A DNA stretch of 64,000 nucleotides from Coremacera marginata (Eukaryota > Arthropoda > Insecta > Diptera > Sciomyzidae): positions 152,234,059-152,298,058 of the forward strand of contig OU612045.1 of NCBI GenBank assembly GCA_914767935.1. The letters are read 5' to 3'. Position numbers and translations under genes: made by a program. Within the stretch, counting starts at the first letter, position 1. The number at the start of each line of letters is the position of its first letter. Under the pieces are notes generated by a model. The model saw only the letters and a program-made list of their open reading frames with translations. It was not told where the DNA came from and did not search any database. Positions 55,250 through 64,000 of the stretch are shown here, piece by piece.

Positions 55250-57570
55250 ATGTAGAAAAAAGGTAATTGGAAATGGTACGCTTGAAAGTGGATTTAGACA
55301 TGGACGGTAAGTAACACATACTAATACTGTTGAATATTCTTCAGCATCTATTTAAGGGGTTCATTGTAAGCATTAATTGTGTGGTGCAGTAGTTTGCCTA
55401 CCTGGATCATTATGTGTTATCCAACTAGAGAGATATTCGATGTTGATGACTCCAGCTATAAAATAAAACGTGAAACATGAGCTAAGTAACGTTCTTCTTG
55501 ATGATAAAGGCATCAAATTAGAAGGCCGAGTCTGTGTTCGTTCGGTGGCAGGTTTTGAAGTCGCGGGGGTCGTAGGAGTCTCTCAGTGCAAAAAGGAGGA
55601 ATTGTTTTTGGATTGATTCGAACCTATCACTATGTGACTCCTAGGCAGGGTTCCAGATGGTGCAGGCATATATGAGTAATGAGCGTACTAAAGTATTATA
55701 TAGATTCTCAGTGACGCATATATTTTTGAATTCCCTTGCACGTCTTTTTATGAATCCAAGCTGCTTACAAGCCCTAGATAAGACTTTGTTGAAGTGAAGA
55801 TTGAAACGAAGCTTACTGTCCAGAACAACGCCAATATCTTCCCGATGATTAGCTTTGTTAAGTTCAAAAGTATTGAGAAAGTAGCAGTTATTTTTTTGTC
55901 AAGGTCTTGCGGAAAAAAGTTATGACTTTTGTCTATAGTGATGTATAGCTTGTTATGATTGCACTAGTGTACCAGTTTCATTTGCATGAAACTTGCATCA
56001 ACTTCGACTTATATGTCAAAATTAAATGATTTTTTTCGATAATACACCTTAGAACTTGACAAACTGGGGCCTTTCACAGAGATTAGATTTTAGCCACTTA
56101 AGTAAAGACCCTGGTAGATCTGGTAGAGCAATTTTAAAACTAAAAATTCATGATCAACGCGATCAAAAGCTTTACTGAAGTCAGTATGAACTGCGTCCAC
56201 TTGATGACCTTCTTCCATTTCAGAAAGAATATCCGAAACTAAGATTGCAAGATTAGTTGTGGTTGATCGGTCAATACAAAAGCCATAATGTTGATCGTTT
56301 AATAAAGGAATAACAAGGCATGTTAAATTTTCACAGATAATTTTTTTCAAATAGTTTACCCCTGTAATTTTCAACCATTCTCTTATCATCTTTTTAATAT
56401 ACAGGAGTTAGTTGAGAAGACTTTCAAAACGATGGAAATGTGTCTAGCTTCAAAGACTTGTTAAAAATAAAATAAAATGACATTATAAATTACCCCGTGC
56501 ATTGCACACGTAGGCATGAAGATATAAGTTCGGGGCCAGGACCCTTTTCTGGATCCAGATTTTTAGTGAAACTATATATATGCGCTTGAGTTAGACTGCT
56601 GTTGTGGGCCAGAGTTGTGGGTTGAATTTTTCGAGGAGAAGGCTGAGCTAGAGATTGAGTTGAGGGAACTGCATAAACGTCAAAATAGTCTGCAGATAGA
56701 TTATAGATTTCAAGAGGGTTGAAAGAGACCCGGGCTTTTATACTAGCTTCATTTATAAACAACTACTAGAGAATAACCGACATCAATCGGAAAATCAAAA
56801 AATTTTTTTGGATCTGCAATGATCTCCAGTTCTCGATCATTTGTGTGCAAACATTTCACATCACACACAACACATTTGATCATAAGAAGCTCGGTCAAAG
56901 TCCTTTCAAGGGCTGAAATGGCCATTTCGTTTTTTTTTTTAGCTTATTTCTTTGATTTTTTTTTTTTTTTTTTTTTTTGTGTAGAAGATTATTGTCAAAC
57001 CATGGTTCTGATCGCTTGTCTTTTTTCGTAATTTTTGGGATGTACCTATCAATGATGGTTAAAAAAGCGCTGGTAGAACAGAGAAATGGCGCAGTCTAAG
57101 TTCAAAGACTTCATGTCCGTTACTATACTGTTGTAAACGGCATTTTTAAAGTCGTACACAGTTAAGTTGTTGGGTGATTGGCTGTAAGCTATATTATTAT
57201 TGGAATACTCAGCAGTTATGGCTGTATGGTGAAGGGCATTAAAGAAAATATGCTCAGCATTACTAGTTGGACTAACCTTTACTTTATCGTAGAAGTTAGT
57301 TAAGAATAATTCCAACCACCTACCGTTCCGGCTTGGGCTTAGGTTGATTTGCTGAAGACCTTTGTTATATAGTGTGCTTAGTAGACCAAAGTCAATTGGA
57401 CTAGAAAAATTAATTGCTATGAGATAATTGTAATTTTTATCAGTGACGAATGCAATGTTTGGTCGACTAAAATCACCAAAACTGAAAACTTTATCTTCCT
57501 CGTATAAGAATGTCATTAGCGATGCGATAGATTCACTTAAGGCAGTATTCCTGGTTGAAAGGCTGCTTTT
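55250..57570 (-). pseudogene. Jockey-clade LINE relic
   Basis: Minus strand, 5'-truncated near 57570. Endonuclease C-terminal region: SFGDFSRPNIAFVTDKNYNY, then NGRWLELFLTNFYDKV and related linker sequence to 57049. After an insertion holding family Y, VSFNPLEIYNLSADYFDV resumes at about 56730. RT fragments follow: QHYGFCIDRSTTTNLAILVS, then HTDFSKAFDRVDHEFLVLKL (motif A) near 56180. After a deletion of the palm centre, the thumb region appears near 55870-55680 (VLDSKLRFNLHFNKV, SRACKQLGFIKRRAREFKNI, TLVRSLLIYACTIWNP). These motifs are typical of Jockey-type reverse transcriptases. Inactive. Confidence 0.85.
56815..56950 (-). repeat. Family Y dispersed repeat, copy 2
   Basis: Matches 15540-15640 (about 85% by eye) and sits inside the Jockey relic between its endonuclease and RT parts, so it arrived later or by rearrangement. 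A T run of about 22 bases follows at 56957-56979. Confidence 0.65.
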
Positions 57571-57655
57571 ATACCCTTTTTGAAAAACTTCTCATTTGAA
57601 AACGCAAAGAGTTAAATAAATTCTGTTTTTTATTGTATTAAGAATATATTATATA

Positions 57656-58563
57656 CTAGCTTAAACCCGCCGCTTCACCGGGTTTTCAAAAAGTTTTCAT
57701 TCAAAAATTGATAGTGGGTAGGCTTGATTTTTCGCTACCAAAACGATTTTTTATTGTTTAAGTAATACTACAAATTATTAACCTTCAGATTGTTATATCA
57801 TCTGATAGGAAATCGAAAACCTAAATTTTGGATTTAATTTTTTTTACAACAAAAACAACTTTTATCCAATTTTTTGGCTTAAACTAAAAATTTTTGAACA
57901 TTTTTTAGTAAAAATTTAGTAAAAATTTCAACTTATGTTTGAAGGATATTTTAACAAACAACATTTTTCAAAAAAATTATTGAAATCCATTGCAAACTGA
58001 CTGAAATATTTGCCTTCAAAGCTAAAAGTGTGAATTTGAAGTCGTTTTTCTCTCATTCTCAGCTTATAATTAATACTAAAAAGATCTGGTACTAAAATTT
58101 TTCACAGTTTTCAAACTACATACATGATTTTGGTATCAAATTGAAGGAAATTTAAAAGCGTTTATTGATTTTGTTCTCGTTTAACCGAAGTGGAATTTAA
58201 TCCATTAGGGCCGAAAGAAAACCATAAAAAACAGAAATTTTTAGACTTGTAGCAACATTTTGGTGAAAACTATGTATGCCATTGAGCAGAAATAAGTTAT
58301 TATTGCATGCTAATTTTACTTTTTTTAAAAAACTGGCACTAAAACTTTTGAAATATTATGCAGTATTTAATGAAAATTCGAGACGCATATGTTTCCATAT
58401 AGTAACATTGGTTGTTAATGGGTTAAAATAAAGTATCCTATTGCACTCTCTGCTGACCTATAAATATGTGTACAAAATTTTATAAAAATCTGAGTTGTCG
58501 TTTAAACGTGATGAGTGAACATAAAAAGTGGCTACAGATTTATTAATAGTATAGAAGATATAG
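57656..58563. repeat. Interspersed non-coding repeat, 0.9 kb
   Basis: Starts CTAGCTTAAACCCGCCGCTT and ends with ATAGTATAGAAGATATAG. ATTATATA stands on both sides (57648-57655 and 58564-58571), a possible 8-bp target duplication, though AT-rich. The opening resembles a dispersed insect repeat that begins TACTAGCTGACCCG. No ORF. Confidence 0.5.
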
Positions 58564-58587
58564 ATTATATAAAAAAATTGTTTCCTT

Positions 58588-58612
58588 TGAACGAGGGCTG
58601 TCCAAAAAGTTC
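58588..58612. other. Possible mariner terminal repeat fragment
   Basis: GAGGGCTGTCCAAAAAGTTC resembles mariner terminal repeats of the GG-TGTCCAAAAAGT type. No partner end or transposase is nearby. Confidence 0.3.
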
Positions 58613-58613
58613 T

Positions 58614-59129
58614 TGGCTTTCAAAGTTGGGCGTTGAAAAAAAAGGTATGCTGCATGCGGCCCGGATAATTCGACTTCGGATCATCTGAAATGGAAAAAGT
58701 AAACGGTGTTAGATTCAATACAGATGTAGTTTTAGTCCCTATCTCAATCATAATTTTGCGATTATTTTTTACAAAATGTCGGTCATTGAAATTGCGGTCA
58801 TTTCGGTCAGTTTAGTGTTAAAAAAGTAGTAAAAAATTGTTTAAAATTGTGATTGAGGTAGGAACCAGAATGGTGACAATTTTGCGTCAATTGCTCAGAA
58901 CTACGGGCGCAATCTGTAGTTTGCGTTTAAGTTTGAAGTAATTTTTGAAATTTTAATTGAAATGATTAATTTGAGCATGTAGTTTAAGAAATTCGACAAT
59001 TCTGCGTCGATTGCACTTGGTTTCATCGAAATCGGTTCAGTAGAACCGGAGAAAAGTGACTTCGAATTTCAAATACGTGATTTAAAAAAAAAATCAAAGA
59101 AAATTTTAGGCAATAAAACATTTTGTTTT
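58614..59129. other. Downstream flank of Mutator-like copy 1
   Basis: A small inverted repeat pairs GTCCCTATCTCAATCATAAT (58736) with ATTGTGATTGAGGTAGGAAC (58845). Near 59026, TTCATCGAAATCGGTTCAGT-AGAAC matches 62900-62925, the equivalent flank of the second Mutator-like copy. This points to shared non-coding element sequence. Confidence 0.55.
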
Positions 59130-59141
59130 TTTGTGAAATAC

Positions 59142-60760
59142 TTACATATAACAATCTGCAATGCCAGCCCCATAAAGAACTTCTTCCTCTTCTTCAAAAA
59201 ATGAGGACTCAGCGGCTCTATGTGCTCTTCGGGCAGTTCTACCTTCCTTTGATGCGGCCAGAGCTCTGGCTTCGGACCTTTTCAAACGTTCTTCGTTCCG
59301 AGACATGGCGAAATCATATGTGACGTTGCCAATCGGGATGCCCATTAGGTTCATTACTTGATGTATTGGCAAAAAAACCTTCGCTAAATATGACAGTTGC
59401 AATATAATTGGCAATCTCAATAGTGCGTGCGCCGGTGTGCATATGCTTCGGTGCGAATGACCACAGCACTGCGTTGAAAGATTCGTTGCTATTTTGAGTT
59501 TCGGAGCCAAGGCATCTGTTCAACAAATCATCGGCTGACAGTGCTTCATAAATAGGTTTGATTGCTTCCTGGATTCACTGATTTAGTGGTGTATACGTAT
59601 GCTTGAAGTCAATTGTCCCTTCTGCTACTGCTTTTTGCCAGGCGCATCAGCTCGAAGCACCGGTCGGACTACTTTGGTGCTGTGGAGCTTCATCAGTCGA
59701 GAAACGTTGCCCAAACAGGCTTCTTTATGTCAGCAACCGACTCTGTATGACGACGAATAGCGAGGCCATAATATGTTGTTAGTTCAGAGATGACTTTATT
59801 TGTGAGTTTGCCTGCACCCTTGCCGCCAATGCCTCTGTTCTCTTTTGTGGCCTTGCGGAGTCTGGTGCCCATTCTTTTTTGCACGTGCGATATACATTCT
59901 TTTTCTTCAATGACTGGGTCGCCATTGTACGGATCGTCGTCTTTAATAGCTTTGAATGTTTTAGAGTCGCCATCGCCGATATACTTGCAGTATTTTAAGC
60001 CATGCTTTTGGACTGTTATGGCGAACATTTCCTTTATCGCATCCACCTCCATTTTCCCAGAGCTTCCTTGATGCTTCGCACGACATTCCTCTTCGTGGTC
60101 TTCATTCCAAATTTCATATTCCAGTGGGTCTTCTTCTTTCTTAGCTTCCCAATACTTGCAACTGTTGCATACGCTGTACTTTACAACAAAGTCGACTATT
60201 TTTTTACTGTATTTGCCAATCAACGTTGTAGCGCCGTATAGTGAAGAAAAGCCACATTTTTTCCAAGTGCCATCACCTAATACGGTAAACATTGTTGGGT
60301 CGCACTGTGGATCGGCTGTGACCATGGCTTCTTTCTCTTCTTTAGCGCGCTTTTGAAAGAGTGTATCCATAGATCGCGCTTGCAGCTGTATGGAAGTTCT
60401 CCAGGGCAGTGTAGTATAATGAGTTATGCACACCTTTGCCGATATCCATGAGGCCACAAAACGTGTTAATGCCTTTTCGTCCTACCAAAGACGACGAAAA
60501 AAATGTATGTAGTGGTTGGGTTAGCGCAGTAAACACCAATTTTGAAGCCAATTCCATAGGGCGATGTTTACTTCAACTCGAATTTTCCTTCACATTTGAC
60601 ACACATCACCAGATTAGCAATCGCCGAGAAAACTGTATACAACTCCAAAATGCAATTCTCCGTTTTGATGTCAATGCTTATGTCTTCGTTTTCATTATTT
60701 TTAAATTTTTTTGCCGATCTACTTGTGAATTCGGTGTCCTCATCTCTTTCGTGTTGGTTA
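59142..60760 (-). pseudogene. Mutator-like transposase, copy 1, nearly full length but broken
   Basis: Reads from about 60760: an N-terminal segment with CILELYTVFSAIANLVMCVK and a CVKC zinc-ribbon-like pair, then a TAA near 60571, then GIGFKIGVYCANP. After frame changes, a 254-codon open run (60457-59693) carries VLGDGTWKKCGFSSLYGATT, CNSCKYWEAKKEED, HQGSSGKMEVDAIKEMF, YCKYIGDGDSKTFKAI and CISHVQKRMGTRLRKAT, then LTTYYGLAIRRHTESVADIK. A last part (59580-59142) has CLGSETQNSNESFNAVLWSF, APKHMHTGARTIEIANYIAT, then MGIPIGNVTYDFA and an acidic tail. Asp in GDGTW, Asp in GDGDS and Glu in NSNESFN are plausible catalytic residues. The order matches the Mutator-like transposase domain common in insects. 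Confidence 0.85.
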
Positions 60761-63151
60761 CCACCAAACTAACGATTCAAGGGACGAGTTTTTCGATTGC
60801 TACCAGTGTTTTTTTTTATTTTTATTTCTATTTTCTATCCATTGTCTTTAGCACAAACAAAAATTTTTATCAAAACTGTACTTAACTGTACAAAACTGTA
60901 AAGTGAACTGTGAACTGTAAAGCGAATATCTAAGCTCTAAAATGTGTATTCATTTATTTTTAAAATGCGTATACAAACAAGTTATTACCTACTAAAGAAC
61001 GCGTTGAACGAAATTCGGTGGTTGCTTCAAACCATTGTATTCAAAAAGTAGCCAAATTAAGCAAATCACATTTTGGCGAAAACATTGCTGAACAAAAAAA
61101 GCCATATCTCCTAAAACTCCTAAAACTAAACTAAAACTCCTCCTAAAACTCTTAAATCTCATAAATTTCGGATTTCAAAAAACCGTTTTAGGACGATATT
61201 CTCAAATAAAAATGTTATAAAAATATGCCAAAAAAAAAAATCGAAAAAATGTTTGCCAACCAGGAATACTCCCTTTATGGGTTAAGCACTTTGTTCATAA
61301 CTATAACCCAAATCATGAGATATAATACCCTTCCCTGTGGTGTAGCTCTATTAAAAAAACATGGCAGTTGGTTGCAGCCCAGGTTTGCCTGGATTATTCT
61401 ACTACTGAACATTGAGGCTATCCAGTTTCTCACAGGTGTTTCCACACGAACATTGGTCAGGGAATATATACTGAATGGTTCTTGTATATATGTTATCTAA
61501 AGATACTTATTTACCTAAAAATACCACGAAAGATTTTGGTTTAAAGAAGACACAGCTATCAATGGTTGTGATAACCTCATGTAGGGTGGTCTTTGTAAAA
61601 TTACTTTGAGGTAAACATGTTCGACCTAAGCTACTCTTGAAATGTATGGCTAAAATTCGTTCCGGGAACTTGAATGCAAATTATATAAGACTTATTGGTC
61701 TCAATTCCTTAGCTGATTCCTGATCACACACAATATGATTATCCTAATCATTGATTTTTTTATTTAAAATGTCAAAAATTTCTGTTTTATTTAATAAAAT
61801 AATAAAATATCTAAATTTATTATAATATACTCTATACTAAATGTTATTTGATTTGAATTTGTATTCTAGATTTAATAAACTGTTATTACTTCAAGTCCTT
61901 AGAAAATAAAAACCTTTCCATACAGCAAGCCAACAGCACAGCATAATTGAAAACTCTCTAAAAAAAAACTAAGCCTGCTCTCAGAAGTCATTCAAGCATG
62001 AATTTGTGATAAGAAACTTAAAAACCATCTTCTTGCTTGTCCAATAACGCACGCAATTCTTAAGATTGAAAAAACCGAACGTGAATTGAATTCCTATGAA
62101 ATATCTATACATAAATATATTTTTCAGCGTTTCATTCAAATTAATTCCGCTTCATTGAATTCAATTGAAAATAAATTGAACAAATTGAAAACAATTCTGT
62201 TCTATCTTCAGAGCTCAATTTATGCTCGATGAACAGACCATAAATAAGTATAAAGAAATTTCACATAAGAATAACTATGACTGAAATTGCGGTTTCTTGA
62301 GGTGTTTTAAATTAAAAGATTTACCTAACTACTTTTTTAAAACATGATGAAATTGCACGAGGTACAAGTGAAAGTGAGTTCCGGTGGACAATCACAAAAA
62401 AAGAAACAAACAAAACACCAGCAAGAAATGATCTTCGACTTGACCGAAATTAAATTAAGGTACTACTACAGTGTGTAGCATTAAAAAAAATCATTTTTAA
62501 TTAATTTTTTTACCTATTATTATTCATTTTAATGATTCAAATTGTTTACATAATGAAAAATTATTCATGTGGATATAATAAATAAATTTGTTTTGTCTTT
62601 ATAGTTGTTGTTAATTTTCTGCAGGGCGTTGAGGTTAGCGTGTTTAAAAAATTGTTGCAATTGGCTTCTCGTCTCTAGCATTTGCTAGCGTCTAAGAGTA
62701 AAAAATCAAAGTGCATTCTTTAGTTAAAGGTTGTATTTGAGCACTCAACCTATGCAAATAAAAAATTTACAAAAACCCTCTTTTTTGGCGAAACTTCAGC
62801 AATAAAAAAATATATAAAAATTTTTTAGCTTTTTATAGGTCTAGTGATAAGACTTAACAGAGTCTATTAGGATCACAATGAATCAAGATTCATCGAAATC
62901 GGTCAAGTAGAACTCCAGATATCTTAGAAGCCGATTTGAAAAACCATGATTCGAGAAAAACGGGATTGAAGATTTTTTTTTGCTATTTTTTTCTATAAAT
63001 TCTTAAAATAATCGAAGTTTAAACTTACTAATGGATCAATCAACAATCTCTGCACCATATAATAACCCGTAAGCACTCTCATATTCTATATTTTCCGCAT
63101 GACGCGCATTTTTTTTTTTTTTTTTTAGTACGACCTTCTTTGGTTGCAGCT
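60761..63151. other. No gene seen
   Basis: Short phrases recur (CTGTACAAAACTGTAAAGTG near 60890; AAACTCCTAAAACT near 61110). A 91-codon plus frame at 61225-61500 is unsupported. The segment 62870-62990 shares sequence with the 3' flank of Mutator-like copy 1. Confidence 0.5.
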
Positions 63152-64000
63152 TTATATTGTTTTTCTGCAAGACGCGTTAGTTATCTTTATCACAGTTATC
63201 ACAAAGTCATGTGCTATTGATCCTATGGAAATTCCCATAACATCCATAATTTTAAGAATGGGTTTCCGTCCTTCGTTGAACATACTAAGGGATACGTGGG
63301 CTGCTAGTTCAACCACATCATTACCGACGAAGTTATGCTTCGGTACAATAGCCCAGAGAGTCTTGTTATAACACTCATTATTATTTTGAGTGTTACCTCC
63401 AATACACCTCTGCAAGAGTACATCCTTTGTTAACTTCTCATAAACTTCTTTCACGTATTCCTTGATTTCCTGGACTTGTTAAGAGCGGACTTATGTCTGT
63501 ATGGCTTTTTTTTCGGCTTGCGCTTTTAAATATGGACACCAATCAGCACTATATCTTGTATGTAGAGGAAAAACGTCAGTACAAATGTGGTGGTAAAATG
63601 TCGCCCAAATGTCATTCTTCCTATTTTCCAAATTATCGGGATTTCTTTGGATCGCCAAACCGTAGTAAGTCGACATTTTTTTCATTATGGAATGACTTAA
63701 ATCGGTAGTTGTTATTGAATGTGGTGGAACTGAATCATCCAGTTTTCTCTTCTTTCTGGGCTGTTTTACCTTTTTGACTTCATCTTTAATTTGCTCTTTT
63801 TTTCTTTTTTTCATTTATTTTTATTTTATTATACTCAGTCAATGTCCCTAAGGATTTGCTTCAGAGAGATTAAAAAAATGTTTTCGCGTCTCCGTTGCCG
63901 ATATAGTAAATATATTTAGCTTTGTGTAGATAAAGTGAGTTAAAAAACATTTCTTTAATTCCTTTTCTCCATTCTATTCCTTCCGAGCTTCCATCGTAAT
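63152..64000 (-). pseudogene. Mutator-like transposase, copy 2, cut by window edge
   Basis: Homologous to copy 1 but diverged. From the right edge: a KEMFFNSLYLHKAKYIY-like run, then YIGNGDAKTFFNLSEANPYG with the catalytic Asp changed to Asn. A Lys-rich stretch KKRKKEQIKDEVKKVKQPRK follows, then STYYGLAIQRNPDNLENRKN and HTRYSADWCPYLKAQAE. After a shift, VKEVYEKLTKDVLLQRCIGG, TQNNNECYNKTLWAIVPKHN and VMGISIGSIAHDF. The rest of the gene lies right of the window. Confidence 0.85.

Noticed and set aside
61225..61500. 91-codon plus-strand frame with hydrophobic stretches
   Set aside because: No recognisable family and no splice or neighbour support.

Overview
The window looks like a piece of a large, AT-rich, repeat-loaded insect genome, most likely a fly. 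The main evidence is one host gene on the minus strand: four well-spliced exons of a class A neuropeptide receptor. The peptide matches what I remember of the Drosophila trissin receptor (TrissinR) almost residue for residue. The transposon families around it (mariner, piggyBac, Transib, Jockey) suit a dipteran. A tephritid-type fruit fly is my guess, not a demonstrated assignment.

Host gene layout, read right to left: TM1-TM2 exon (53541-53685), TM3 exon (37926-38085), TM4-TM5 exon (24211-24408), and intracellular loop 3 exon with His and Gln runs (23447-23749). Reading phase is kept across all three internal junctions. Two introns are about 15.5 kb and 13.5 kb and are filled with mobile DNA. 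The N-terminal/early TM1 exon and the TM6-TM7 exons were not found here.

Region by region. 1-5.6 kb: LINE tail, two fold-back structures and a degenerate 65-bp tandem array. 5.9-7.6 kb: relic of a Transib (RAG1-core-like) transposase. 8.7-10.9 kb: two tandem arrays and a possible solo LTR. 13.6-16.1 kb: non-coding dispersed repeats. 18.1-21.0 kb: a TTAA-flanked piggyBac element with an open 512-codon catalytic ORF but a broken N-terminus, next to a decayed mariner (21.05-22.3 kb). 24.6-25.7 kb: pogo-like MITE. 25.85-26.64 kb: a (ATTCAT)n array of about 131 units. 26.8-29.2 kb: a DNA transposon with perfect 27-bp ends and a broken transposase, perhaps Sola-like. 30.3-33.9 kb: a non-coding repeat (called family X here) carrying a nested LINE. 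35.8-36.6 kb: a second mariner. 39.8-41.5 kb: (AAGGT)n passing into about 1.4 kb of (AAGAT)n. 41.67-43.09 kb: an element rich in CTAGT motifs. 46.8-48.1 kb: hAT relic. 48.44-49.04 kb: a 600-bp palindrome. 51-55.2 kb: LINE copies. 55.25-57.6 kb: Jockey relic. 59.1-60.8 kb and 63.15-64 kb: two Mutator-like transposase relics.

No rRNA, CRISPR or functional tRNA gene was seen. Apart from the receptor, every recognisable protein-coding stretch belongs to a mobile element, and nearly all are broken. Family names were assigned by reading motifs, without any database search.
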